Assembly (NCBI GenBank): GCA_947374505.1
Contig: CANCCE010000076.1
Coordinates: forward strand, 1 to 12,038
Source of the DNA: Comamonadaceae bacterium
GTDB lineage: Bacteria; Pseudomonadota; Gammaproteobacteria; Burkholderiales; Burkholderiaceae_C
Direction of reading: 5' to 3'
Length of the DNA stretch: 12,038 bases
Below the pieces are notes generated by a model. That model saw nothing but the letters and a program-made list of their open reading frames with translations, made no database searches and was not told the DNA's origin. Both the position numbers and the translations under genes were made by a program. Below, one piece after another: positions 1 through 7,742 of this stretch; positions within the stretch are counted from its first letter, which is position 1, and each line of letters starts with the position of its first letter.

Positions 1-287
1 GCCAACATGCCGGGCAGATGCGCTGCACCGCCGGCACCGGCAATGATGGCTTGCAGACCGCGAGCGAGGGCGGTTTCAGCGTAGTCAAACAAGGCGTCGG
101 GCATGCGGTGTGCGGACACCACGCGGGCTTCGTAGGGGATGCCGAACTGCTGCAAAATTTGCACGGCGTGCTGCATCGTCTCCCAGTCGCTGTTGGAGCC
201 CATCACCACGCCGACCGTGACGGCGGCACCTGACGCTGCAGTGTGGGCTGGGGATGTGGGGCTGGCGGTCGGTGGTGTGGTGGTCAT
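1..287 (-). CDS. purE: N5-carboxyaminoimidazole ribonucleotide mutase PurE, N-terminal part (cut by left window edge)
   Basis: PurE converts N5-CAIR to CAIR in de novo purine synthesis in the cytoplasm. About 95 N-terminal residues are visible; the rest lies beyond the left edge. Visible family motifs are GSNSDW (about residues 30-35), SAHRMP (58-63, with the essential His at 60) and the glycine-rich AGAGGAAHLPGML stretch near 83-95. The ATG at 287 gives a roughly 22-residue Thr/Ala/Pro-rich tail before the first beta strand (VTVGVVMG), slightly longer than in E. coli PurE; this tail may be unstructured. No strong Shine-Dalgarno sequence is visible. In related bacteria purE follows purC directly, with purK after it; here purC is about 8.9 kb away on the same strand, so purE needs its own promoter in the gap to the thioredoxin gene. 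Confidence 0.95.
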   Translation of the reverse strand, partial: MTTTPPTASPTSPAHTAASGAAVTVGVVMGSNSDWETMQHAVQILQQFGIPYEARVVSAHRMPDALFDYAETALARGLQAIIAGAGGAAHLPGML

Positions 288-424
288 GGGGTGCGTCTTC
301 AAAGCGGGACTGCGGACCGGCGATTTTAAGCGTTGCGGCGTTGGCACCCGCCAGCATGCTATCGTTTTGCTTGTCGTTTTTAACTTTTTACACAGCCTCA
401 TGCGCACTTCAAGCGCCCCTACAC
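288..424. promoter_or_regulatory. Divergent intergenic region between purE and the thioredoxin-TPR gene
   Basis: This 137-bp region must hold the start signals for two divergent genes. Toward purE, a TAAAAT box (plus positions 323-328) could be a -10 element, but I see no convincing -35 at the right spacing. Toward the thioredoxin gene there is an AT-rich patch (about 361-391) with TTGCTT and TTGTCG, but no clean -10. No purine-repressor-like palindrome was recognised. The promoter role is inferred from gene orientation. Confidence 0.4.
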
Positions 425-1381
425 ATGATTGATGTCACGCTCGCGAATTTTGAACAGGAAGTCATTCAGGCTTCCATGACCATCCCGGTGCTGGTTGATT
501 TTTGGGCCCCTTGGTGCGGCCCATGTAAGTCACTCGGTCCGATACTTGAAAAAGTTGAGATCGCTTATGAAGGTCGCTTCAAGCTGGTGAAGATTGATTC
601 CGACCAGGAGCAGCAGATCGGTGCGGCCTTCGGCATCAAAAGCATTCCGACCTGTATTTTGCTGATGAACGGCCAGCCGGTCGACGGTTTCACCGGCGCC
701 CAGACCGAGGGCAAGGTCAAGGAATTTTTGGACAAACACTTGGGCAGCAACGGCGAGCCGGCGGCGCTGACAGAGGCCGAACAAGCGCAGGCCTTGCTCG
801 AAAGTGGCGACGTGCAAAGTGCGCAAGACACGCTGGCGGAAGCGCTGGCCGTCAATCCCGCCAACGACGAAGCGCGTTTTGACTACGTCAAGTTGTTGGT
901 CCGCACGGGGCAGTTGGCCGCCGCCAAAAGCGCGCTGGCACCGGCCTTGGTGCAGATCCCGGTACAGCTGCGCTTTGAGGCCCTCAAGCACTGGCTGCTG
1001 GCGCTCGAATTCGTCAGCACCGACCCGCGCGGCCAATGGGACTTGCCGCAGTTTGACGAGTTGATTGCGCAAAACAAACGTGATTTTGAGACCCGCTTGG
1101 CGAAAGCCCAGCTGCTCATGACCCAAGGCGCGTGGGTGCCCGCCATGGACGAATTGCTGGAAGTCATCATGCGCGACAAGACTTGGAACGATCAAATACC
1201 GCGCAAAACCTTCGTCGCGATTTTGGAACTGCTGACGCCGCCCAAACCCAAGCAGGCCCAAGACGCCTCCGGCAAGACAGCCGCCGGCATTGAGATCCTC
1301 GGCAAAGTGGTGGTCGAGGAAGACCCGCAGCTGGCGCTGGTGTCAACCTACCGCCGCAAGCTGAGCATGATGCTCAACTGA
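425..1381 (+). CDS. Thioredoxin-domain protein with C-terminal TPR-like region (CnoX/YbbN family)
   Basis: The protein has 318 residues from the ATG at 425. Residues 1 to about 108 form a thioredoxin fold with the active site WCGPC (Cys31, Cys34) and the conserved cis-proline at Pro75 (SIPT). The remaining 210 or so residues are Ala/Leu/Gln-rich helices with TPR character (ALLESGDVQSAQDTLAEAL and similar repeats). This matches the CnoX/YbbN family, which acts as a holdase or co-chaperone, protects proteins from oxidation and can pass them to GroEL or DnaK. E. coli YbbN lacks the complete CXXC; here it is intact, so thiol-disulfide activity is plausible. The reading frame stays open upstream to 254, but that extension would run across the purE start, has unlike composition, and the thioredoxin fold begins right at MIDVTLANFEQ. 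The gene converges on czcA with 22 bp between the stops. No signal peptide is seen, so it is cytoplasmic. Confidence 0.9.
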   Translation: MIDVTLANFEQEVIQASMTIPVLVDFWAPWCGPCKSLGPILEKVEIAYEGRFKLVKIDSDQEQQIGAAFGIKSIPTCILLMNGQPVDGFTGAQTEGKVKEFLDKHLGSNGEPAALTEAEQAQALLESGDVQSAQDTLAEALAVNPANDEARFDYVKLLVRTGQLAAAKSALAPALVQIPVQLRFEALKHWLLALEFVSTDPRGQWDLPQFDELIAQNKRDFETRLAKAQLLMTQGAWVPAMDELLEVIMRDKTWNDQIPRKTFVAILELLTPPKPKQAQDASGKTAAGIEILGKVVVEEDPQLALVSTYRRKLSMMLN

Positions 1382-1403
1382 AAAAGGCCGCGCATCAAGC
1401 CGA

Positions 1404-4400
1404 TCAGGTCTCTAAGTCTTTCGGCGGATCACCCGAAAACCAGGACACGTACAGGGCTGGCAACACCACCAGGGTCAACAGCGTGGCGGTGATCAAACCG
1501 CCAATGATGACGATCGCCAGCGGCCGCTGTGTCTCGGAGCCAATGTCGTGCGACAAGGCCATCGGCAGCAAACCCAGCGCCGCCAACATAGCGGTCATCA
1601 GCACCGTGCGCAGCCGCTGCATGGAGCCGAGTTTGACGGCGTCCAGCACGCTGTGGCCGGCGCTCTGCAGTTGCTGAAAAACGGACAACATGACGACGCC
1701 GTTGAGCACCGCTTGCCCTGAGAGTGCGATGAAGCCAATGGCCGCAGAGACCGACAGCGGAATGTTAAAAATCCACAGCGCGACAAAACCACCAATCAAT
1801 GCCAAGGGCACGTTGATCAGAATCAATGCGGCCATCTTGAAGGACTTGAAGGCGTCGAACAGCAGCACAAAAATCAGCAGCAATGAGATCGGCACCACCA
1901 CCGACAAGCGTTGCATCGCGCGCTCTTGGTTTTCAAACTCGCCCGACCAGCCGACCGTGTAACCGGGCGGCATCTTGACGTTGTCGGCGACGCGGGTTTG
2001 CATGTCTTTCACCACCGAACCCATGTCGCGGCCCTTGATGAAAATACCGATGGCCATGGTGCGCCGACCGGCTTCGCGGGCGATGTTCATGGCGCCGTTG
2101 GTTTCGCGGATTTTGGCCACGCTGCCCAACTGCGCATAACCGCCGTCAGGGGTGGGGATCAAGGTCTGCGGCAGGTTGGCAATCGCGCGTTTATTTTCCG
2201 GCAAGCGGACAGCCACGGCAAATTTGCGTTCGCCTTCCCACAGTTGCGTGGCCGCTTTGCCGCCCAACGCAGCCTCCACCACATCTTGAATATCCTGCAC
2301 GTTCAGACCCAGACGCGCAGCCCGGTCGCGGTCGATGTCGATGACCAGTTGCGGTAAGTCACCCAAGCGGTCAATTTCGCCACGCTGCACACCTTGGACC
2401 TGTTTGATTTCGCGTTGAATGGCTTCTGCCACACGACGCAATTCGTTCAAATCTTCGCCAGACACCTTGACGACAATCTGCCCCTTGATTTGTGAAATGG
2501 ATTCCAGCACGTTGTCGCGAATTGGTTGCGAGAACGCCGGGTCAATGCCTGGAATCGCCCGCAGTTTGCTGTCCATTTCGTCAATCAGCTGGTCGCGTGT
2601 CAGGCCTTTGCGCCATTCTTCTTGCGGCTTCACGTCGATGAAAATTTCCGCCATGCTGAGGGTTTTAGGGTCAGTGCCGTCTTCCGGTTGCCCGGCCTTG
2701 GAGACCGCCGTGCGCACTTCGGGCACGGTGTTCAGGGCATTCCGCGCCAGCAACAAAATTTTGGCAGCCTCAACACTCGAAACGCTGGACGGCATGTCGA
2801 AATTGGCCCAGAAGGTGCCTTCGTTGAGCTCGGGCAAAAACTCCGAACCGAGCCTGGATGCCGCGCCCATGGCCAGTGCAAACACCGTCAGAGCAATTAA
2901 CACCACGGTGCGACGCCGCTCTAGGGCCCACAGCAGGACGGGTTCATAGACGCGTTTGCTGCTGGCCACCACGCGGTTGTCGCCGTGGGGAATTTTTTTG
3001 CGCAGCATCCAGTAGGCCAGCAAGGGCACCAGCGTCAGCGAAAAAATCAGGGCCCCAATCAGCGCTGTGGTGACGCTCAAGGCCATCGGCTGAAAGATGC
3101 GGCCTTCATGGCGTTGCAGCGCAAAAATGGGAATGTGTGCCGCAATGATGATGAGCATCGAGAACAGCGTCGGTCGGCCGACTTCGCTGGCCGCGTCGAT
3201 GATGACGTTGCGCCGTTGGGCATTCGTCATGCCTTCTTTTTTCTCAGACAGCCGGTGCATGATGTTTTCAATCACGATCACCGCGCCGTCGACGATGATG
3301 CCGAAATCCATCGCCCCCAGACTCAGCAAGTTGGCCGGCACGCCCATGATCTTCAAGCCGAGAAAGGTCGACAAAAGGGCCAGCGGAATGATGACCACGA
3401 CGGCCAGACTGGCACGAATATTTGACAAAAACAGGTACAGCACCAGCGCCACCAGCAGCGCGCCCTCGACCAGATTTTTAAACACCGTGGTCAGCGTTTT
3501 GCCCATCAACCAAGTGCGGTCGTAGTAGGGCACTATTTGCACGCCCTTCGGCAAGCCGCGGGCATTGAGTTCTGCGATCTTGTCTTTGACGCCCTTCAGC
3601 ACAATGCTCGGGTTTTCGCCTTTGCGCATGATGACGATGCCGGCCACGACGTCGTCGTCATGGTCCTGACCGACGATGCCCAAACGCGGGACGGCGCCAA
3701 TTTTGACTTCAGCGATGTCCCGAATCAGGATCGGTGTGGCGCCGCGCGCCGCCACGACGATGCGGCCGATGTCGTCTGGTGACTGCAGCAAACCGATGCC
3801 GCGAATGGCGAATTGCTGCTGGCCTTGCGCCACATAGCTGCCGCCGGCATTTGAGTTGCCGCGGCCGAGGGCGTCCAGTAAATTTTGAAAGGTGAGCTTG
3901 TAGGCGCGCAATTTTTCGAGGTCCGGCTGGACTTCGTATTGCTTGATGAACCCGCCCATACCGACAACGTCGGCCACGCCCGGTACTTGGCGCAGGGCGC
4001 GTTCAATCACCCAGTCTTGCTGCGTGCGCAGGTCGGTCGTGTTTTGACCATCGCCCTTGACGCGGTAGCGCATGACTTCGCCGACCGGCGTCGCATTCGG
4101 CATCACATTGACTTGTGCACCGGCTGGCACGTCGAGGCTGTTCAGTCGCTCGTTGACCTGTTGCCGTGCAATGTTGACATTGGCGGCGTCGTCATAGGTG
4201 ACGACGGTGTAAGACAGGCCGAACTGGGTGTGCGAGAAGACCCGGATCGAATTCGGCAAACCGGACAGCGCGATTTCAATCGGCAGTGTGACTTGTTTTT
4301 CAACCTCTTCAGCAGCCCGCCCGGGGAACAGCGCAATCACCGTGACCTGCGTGTCGGTGACGTCGGGAAAAGCTTCGACCGATAAATTTTTGAAGGCGAT

Positions 4401-4481
4401 GACACCGGCCATTGCGAAGAGCAATGTGCCCAACACGATGAAGAGCGGCTGGTGCAGCGCGTAGTGAATCAGGCGTTTCAT
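1404..4481 (-). CDS. czcA: Heavy-metal efflux RND pump, CzcA/CusA family
   Basis: This 1025-residue inner-membrane pump uses the proton gradient to drive metal ions through the tripartite complex. Its length and layout are typical of HME-RND proteins: an N-terminal membrane helix (about 12-30), a large periplasmic loop, a helix bundle from about 335, a second periplasmic loop (about 555-860) and a C-terminal bundle. The helix-4 signature DFG-x3-DGA-x4-EN is complete (Asp392, Asp398, Glu405). In the HME-RND classification this form goes with divalent cations (Co/Zn/Cd or Ni/Co); Cu/Ag pumps of the CusA type carry a different, Ala/Met-containing motif. The exact metal cannot be read from sequence. 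The ATG overlaps the czcB stop by 4 bp (ATGA), so the two are probably translationally coupled. It is the last gene of the operon and ends 22 bp from the convergent thioredoxin gene; no clear terminator is visible in that gap. Confidence 0.94.
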   Translation of the reverse strand: MKRLIHYALHQPLFIVLGTLLFAMAGVIAFKNLSVEAFPDVTDTQVTVIALFPGRAAEEVEKQVTLPIEIALSGLPNSIRVFSHTQFGLSYTVVTYDDAANVNIARQQVNERLNSLDVPAGAQVNVMPNATPVGEVMRYRVKGDGQNTTDLRTQQDWVIERALRQVPGVADVVGMGGFIKQYEVQPDLEKLRAYKLTFQNLLDALGRGNSNAGGSYVAQGQQQFAIRGIGLLQSPDDIGRIVVAARGATPILIRDIAEVKIGAVPRLGIVGQDHDDDVVAGIVIMRKGENPSIVLKGVKDKIAELNARGLPKGVQIVPYYDRTWLMGKTLTTVFKNLVEGALLVALVLYLFLSNIRASLAVVVIIPLALLSTFLGLKIMGVPANLLSLGAMDFGIIVDGAVIVIENIMHRLSEKKEGMTNAQRRNVIIDAASEVGRPTLFSMLIIIAAHIPIFALQRHEGRIFQPMALSVTTALIGALIFSLTLVPLLAYWMLRKKIPHGDNRVVASSKRVYEPVLLWALERRRTVVLIALTVFALAMGAASRLGSEFLPELNEGTFWANFDMPSSVSSVEAAKILLLARNALNTVPEVRTAVSKAGQPEDGTDPKTLSMAEIFIDVKPQEEWRKGLTRDQLIDEMDSKLRAIPGIDPAFSQPIRDNVLESISQIKGQIVVKVSGEDLNELRRVAEAIQREIKQVQGVQRGEIDRLGDLPQLVIDIDRDRAARLGLNVQDIQDVVEAALGGKAATQLWEGERKFAVAVRLPENKRAIANLPQTLIPTPDGGYAQLGSVAKIRETNGAMNIAREAGRRTMAIGIFIKGRDMGSVVKDMQTRVADNVKMPPGYTVGWSGEFENQERAMQRLSVVVPISLLLIFVLLFDAFKSFKMAALILINVPLALIGGFVALWIFNIPLSVSAAIGFIALSGQAVLNGVVMLSVFQQLQSAGHSVLDAVKLGSMQRLRTVLMTAMLAALGLLPMALSHDIGSETQRPLAIVIIGGLITATLLTLVVLPALYVSWFSGDPPKDLET

Positions 4482-5656
4482 GGTTTAGCCTGTGCGTTGG
4501 TGGCAGGTTGCGCGTCGTTTTTAGCGTTGCGGAACTCGCGCGCCAGCAGCAGCATGTTGTCGCTGACAACTTGCTCGCCTGCCGCGACTCCGCGCGACAC
4601 CACGGACTCGTGTGGGCCTTGGTAGCTCAGTTGCACTTCGCGGGTCTCAAAAACGCCGGCTTGGACTTGCACCAGCACGATGTTTTTGGCGCCCAGCAAC
4701 GAGACGGCGCGTGATGGAATCACCACGCCGGGGCCGATATTGCGCTGAATCCGTGCGGTGGCCAGCATCTCTGCCTTGAGCAAGCGCGCCGGATTGGCGA
4801 CGACACCGCGGACCTTGATGGTGCGGGTGGTCGGGTCGATGAAATCGGCGGCGGCCGTGACGCGGCCCTCAAATTTTTGACCCGGCAGCGTCGGGATGAT
4901 CAGCTCGAAGGGTGCGCCTGGGCGGAGCGTGTCGATCTCCGATTCGCGGGCATCAATCTGCACCCATAACGTGGTCGGGTCGGTCACCACAAAGAGCGGC
5001 GGCACACCGACGCCCGACTGGTCGGGCCGGACTTCCTGGCCCGGGTTGAGATTGCGTTCAACCACCATCCCTTTGATGCTGGCGCTGATGGCCAGTTCCT
5101 GGTTGACGCCATTGGCCTCGCGGGCACCGCCGTACATCCGGGTGCGGGCGTCGGCGCGCTGAACTTCGGCCTGCGAACGGGCGGCATCGGCCTCGGCTTG
5201 TTCAAAGTCTTTGCGCGGGACGATGCCCGCCTCAAACAGTTCACGCTGACGTTGTAAAACATTGCTGCTCAGGCGCGCATCCGCGCGGGCTTTGGCGGTG
5301 TCAGCCTGGGCCATGCCAAAGTCCGGCGAGGCCAGTTGTGCCAGTACGGCACCAGCGTTCACCGCTTGGCCGACATCGGCCCGGATAGCGCTCACACGTC
5401 CGGCAAAGGCCGGGTAAATCCGTTGGGTGTGTTCTTCATTCCAGACCATGCGCGCCGGCAAATCGACACTCAAGGCTTGCGCCGGGGTCGCCGTGACCAG
5501 ACCGAGCAGGGCCAATTGCGGATGGTTGGGCGCATAGCGCAGCTGCTCGCCTTGCAAGATCGGCGGCGGCGCTTTAGCCGGTGGTTCAACAGGCTCCTGG
5601 CAACCGGCCAGAACGAGCAGGCTGATGAGCAGGGGCAGTGCGCTGAGTGGTTTCAT
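4478..5656 (-). CDS. czcB: Periplasmic adaptor (membrane fusion) lipoprotein of the metal-efflux complex, CzcB-like
   Basis: From the ATG at 5656 the protein has 392 residues. It begins with a lipoprotein signal peptide ending in the lipobox LAGC (Cys19), followed by a Pro-rich linker. Next comes a barrel-sandwich/lipoyl half (IYPAFAGRVSAIRADVGQAVNAGAVLAQL), an Ala/Arg/Gln-rich coiled-coil hairpin, the second lipoyl half (ISASIKGMVVERNLNPGQEV) and beta-barrel and membrane-proximal domains (EGRVTAAADFIDPTTRTIKVRGVV). This is the standard adaptor order linking an RND pump to an outer-membrane channel. The protein has few histidines and no His-rich or extra metal-binding domain at the N-terminus. 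In-frame alternatives upstream are ATG at 5671 and TTG at 5680; 5656 is preferred because it gives a compact MK-initiated signal peptide, although no candidate has a good Shine-Dalgarno. It lies 46 bp after czcC and overlaps czcA by 4 bp. Confidence 0.9.
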   Translation of the reverse strand: MKPLSALPLLISLLVLAGCQEPVEPPAKAPPPILQGEQLRYAPNHPQLALLGLVTATPAQALSVDLPARMVWNEEHTQRIYPAFAGRVSAIRADVGQAVNAGAVLAQLASPDFGMAQADTAKARADARLSSNVLQRQRELFEAGIVPRKDFEQAEADAARSQAEVQRADARTRMYGGAREANGVNQELAISASIKGMVVERNLNPGQEVRPDQSGVGVPPLFVVTDPTTLWVQIDARESEIDTLRPGAPFELIIPTLPGQKFEGRVTAAADFIDPTTRTIKVRGVVANPARLLKAEMLATARIQRNIGPGVVIPSRAVSLLGAKNIVLVQVQAGVFETREVQLSYQGPHESVVSRGVAAGEQVVSDNMLLLAREFRNAKNDAQPATNAQAKP

Positions 5657-5702
5657 GGCGGGGTATTGCATCAAGGTCAATTCGAAAGAAGGCTTAAAAA
5701 AT

Positions 5703-6965
5703 TCAGCGTGCAGGGGCTGCGCTGCGCAGTTGCCACGCGGCTAAGCTGCGGGCGTGGTCGGCGCGGGTGGCGACATCTTCCAGCAGGGCCGAGCGCAAGG
5801 TACGGCGTGCGTCCAGCAGTTCGGTCAGCGACATCGCGCCCTTGGTGTAAGCCATTTCGGCCATGCTGGCGACTTGACGGGCCCGCGGCACGATGGCGTT
5901 TTGATAGGTCAACGCCCGCTGCGACGCGGCCAGCAAATCTTGCTGCAGACGGCTGGTGTCAAGCGCCGCCGATTGCCGCGTTTTGTCGAGCAGGTCTTGC
6001 GCTTGCGCCAGTTGAGCCGTGGCGCGGCCTAGTTCGCCTTGGTAGCCGTAATTGCCAAACAAGCCGGCCAGCGGCATTTGCACCCGAAATTCCAGCAGCC
6101 GGTTCGAGGTGCCCGGGTAGTGGTCGAACGAGGTGCCGAGCGTGAGGTCGTTCTTGCGCAAGGCTTCAGCACTTTCCAGCACGGCCTGCGCAACCTCGGT
6201 GCGGCGGAGCGCGGCGCGCACATCGGGTCGGGCTTCGAGTTGCGGTTCAGGCAGGTTGGGCAATGCCAAGACGGGCGACGGCCACGCTGCCCCGGCCGTT
6301 AGCGCGCCTGACAAGCGCGTCACTTGCTTCAGCGTCAATTCAGCGCGGACGCGGTCGGCTTGCGCGGCACGCAGATCTGCGTTGGCGCGCTCGGCTTCGA
6401 TCTCGCTGCGGGCGGCGTCTTGTTGCGACACATCGCCGGCGCCCAGCCGGCGCTGCGCGGTGCGTGCCAACTCAACGGCGCTGTGCGCGATCGCCTGCAC
6501 CTGCGTGATGCGTTCTTGCGCGGCCTGCAGATCGTAATAAGCGCCGGCCGCGGCCAGCTGTTGCTGAACCAAGGCTTCGTCAAAGTCAGCTTGGGCGGCT
6601 TGGGCGGCGAACTGTGCGCTGCGCGTACGCAGTTCGCGTTTGTTGCCACGCTCCCAGGTCCAATCCAAGCCAATTGATTTGTCGATGCGCTTGTCGCTCA
6701 AGGCGTTGCCGGGGCCGACACCGTTTTGCAGATCGATGGAGGCGGTCTTGGCCGTCAAGATGGGCGTGGGCGCACGGTCAGCGCTCAGCACATCGGCGCG
6801 GGCGGCGTCGACGGCGCGTTGTGTCAGCGACACATCGAAGTTGTTGCGGGCCGCTTGCAGGGCTTGCTCAAGCGATACCGCGATCGCATCTGGCGGCTGC
6901 GGCTGCGCCAACGCAACCGAGGCCAGCGCCATGCCGGTACAAAAAAACCAATGTTGTATGCTCAT
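5703..6965 (-). CDS. czcC: Outer-membrane factor of the metal-efflux complex, CzcC-like (TolC fold)
   Basis: This 420-residue protein has a Sec signal peptide (residues 1 to about 20, cleavage near ALA-QP). Two homologous outer-membrane efflux repeats follow, about 28-210 and 225-410, rich in Ala, Gln, Arg and Leu heptads as expected for the long alpha-barrel helices. Typical family segments are VSLEQALQAARNN at the start of repeat 1, EARPDVRAALRRTEVAQAVL in the middle and TELLDARRTLRSALLEDV near the C-terminus. It would form the trimeric channel through the outer membrane that docks with CzcB and CzcA. It is the first gene of a czcC-czcB-czcA operon, in the same gene order as the well-studied Cupriavidus czcCBA. 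The operon starts divergently from the response regulator. There is a weak GAGA Shine-Dalgarno-like patch upstream of the ATG at 6965. Confidence 0.9.
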   Translation of the reverse strand: MSIQHWFFCTGMALASVALAQPQPPDAIAVSLEQALQAARNNFDVSLTQRAVDAARADVLSADRAPTPILTAKTASIDLQNGVGPGNALSDKRIDKSIGLDWTWERGNKRELRTRSAQFAAQAAQADFDEALVQQQLAAAGAYYDLQAAQERITQVQAIAHSAVELARTAQRRLGAGDVSQQDAARSEIEAERANADLRAAQADRVRAELTLKQVTRLSGALTAGAAWPSPVLALPNLPEPQLEARPDVRAALRRTEVAQAVLESAEALRKNDLTLGTSFDHYPGTSNRLLEFRVQMPLAGLFGNYGYQGELGRATAQLAQAQDLLDKTRQSAALDTSRLQQDLLAASQRALTYQNAIVPRARQVASMAEMAYTKGAMSLTELLDARRTLRSALLEDVATRADHARSLAAWQLRSAAPAR

Positions 6966-7052
6966 CTGCTGTTTATCTCACTGACCGACTGACCGGCCCC
7001 TGACCGGCACTGTCTGTACAACTACGTAGCCACAAGTTGAGGCCTCCCACCG
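6966..7052. promoter_or_regulatory. Divergent control region between czcC and the response regulator
   Basis: This 87-bp gap holds the 5' ends of the efflux operon (minus) and of the two-component operon (plus). It contains three CTGACCG repeats, a TGTACA palindrome (7015-7020) and a CTACGTAG palindrome (7022-7029). For the plus-strand operon a possible -10 is TACAAC (7017-7022); the two right-hand repeats would cover its -35 position, where no consensus hexamer is seen, as is common at activated promoters. A TGAGG Shine-Dalgarno (7038-7042) precedes the ATG at 7053 by 10 nt. For czcC, TTTATC (6972-6977; GATAAA on the minus strand) is the only -10-like box, but it would leave almost no leader, so its use is doubtful. 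Confidence 0.55.
6981..7007. repeat. Three direct repeats CTGACCG, candidate response-regulator operator
   Basis: CTGACCG occurs at 6981-6987, 6989-6995 and 7000-7006; the last two copies extend to CTGACCGG. Start-to-start spacing is 8 and 11 bp. OmpR/PhoB-type regulators bind pairs of direct repeats about 11 bp (one helical turn) apart, so the right-hand pair fits a dimer site. Binding by the adjacent regulator is inferred from position. Confidence 0.5.
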
Positions 7053-7742
7053 ATGCGAATCCTCTTGGTTGAAGATGACGCTGTGTTGCGTTCGATGATG
7101 TTGCGCAGCCTGCGTGAAGCCGGTCATCGGGTCGATGAAGCCGCCACCATTGAAGAGGCGAGTCATTGGTGGCGGGTACAGCCTTTTGACGCGGTGCTGC
7201 TGGACCTGAATCTGCCCCTGACCCGTCACGAACGCAGTGGTTTGGGCAATGGCCTGTCGGTGCTGCGTGAGGCGCGCGCGCGCGGCGACCGCACGCCCGT
7301 GCTGGTGCTGACGGCCCGTGACCGCACCGAAGAACGCATTGCCGGCCTCGACGCCGGTGCAGACGACTATCTGGGCAAACCGTTTGACCTGAACGAGGTC
7401 GAAGCCCGGCTGCGCGCTTTGGTCAGGCGTGCACAAGGCGCCGATGACCGTGTTGAGTTGGGCCAACTGCAGCTCGACCGCAAGGCCCGCCGCTTCATGC
7501 TGGCGGGTGAGACCTGGGACCTACCGGCGCGTGAATTTGAAGTCTTGTGGGAGTTGCTGACGCCACCCGGTCGGGTGGTCAGCAAACGACAACTGGCGGA
7601 CAAACTCTCGGAAGCTGACACCGCACTGGGCGATAACGCACTGGAAGCTTTTATCTCCCGGCTGCGCAAAAAATTGCTGGGCTCGGGCGTCAGCATCCGC
7701 ACCTTGCGGGGTTTGGGTTACGTGCTGGAGGCGTCGGCATGA
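7053..7742 (+). CDS. OmpR/PhoB-family response regulator with lengthened receiver loop
   Basis: This 229-residue regulator has a receiver domain (1 to about 120) and a C-terminal winged-helix DNA-binding domain (about 130-226, ending in SIRTLRGLGYVLEA). Receiver residues are all present: acidic pair Asp8/Asp9, phospho-acceptor Asp51 (LLDLNLP), Thr87 and Lys109 (GKPFD). An oddity is the loop after beta-3: between DLNLP and GLSVLR there are 11 residues (56-66, LTRHERSGLGN) where about three are usual. The N-terminus (MRILLVEDD...MLRSLREAGHRVDEA) resembles QseB/TctD-type regulators more than CzcR/CusR. Its stop overlaps the kinase start by 4 bp (ATGA). It starts divergently from czcCBA, so it probably controls that operon and itself; this is inferred from position. 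Confidence 0.92.
   Translation: MRILLVEDDAVLRSMMLRSLREAGHRVDEAATIEEASHWWRVQPFDAVLLDLNLPLTRHERSGLGNGLSVLREARARGDRTPVLVLTARDRTEERIAGLDAGADDYLGKPFDLNEVEARLRALVRRAQGADDRVELGQLQLDRKARRFMLAGETWDLPAREFEVLWELLTPPGRVVSKRQLADKLSEADTALGDNALEAFISRLRKKLLGSGVSIRTLRGLGYVLEASA

Noticed and set aside
254..424. 57-residue N-terminal extension of the thioredoxin-TPR protein
   Set aside because: It runs antisense across the purE start, has Trp/Cys-rich composition unlike the rest, and the thioredoxin fold begins at the ATG at 425.
530..1261. Minus-strand open frame of 243 codons opposite the thioredoxin gene
   Set aside because: It is a shadow frame with no recognisable domain; the plus-strand gene has clear active-site motifs.
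1382..1403. Possible bidirectional terminator between the convergent thioredoxin gene and czcA
   Set aside because: The 22-bp gap shows no stable hairpin followed by a T-run on either strand.
5336..6145. Plus-strand open frame of 269 codons across the czcB/czcC junction
   Set aside because: It is antisense to both genes, of biased composition and without motifs.
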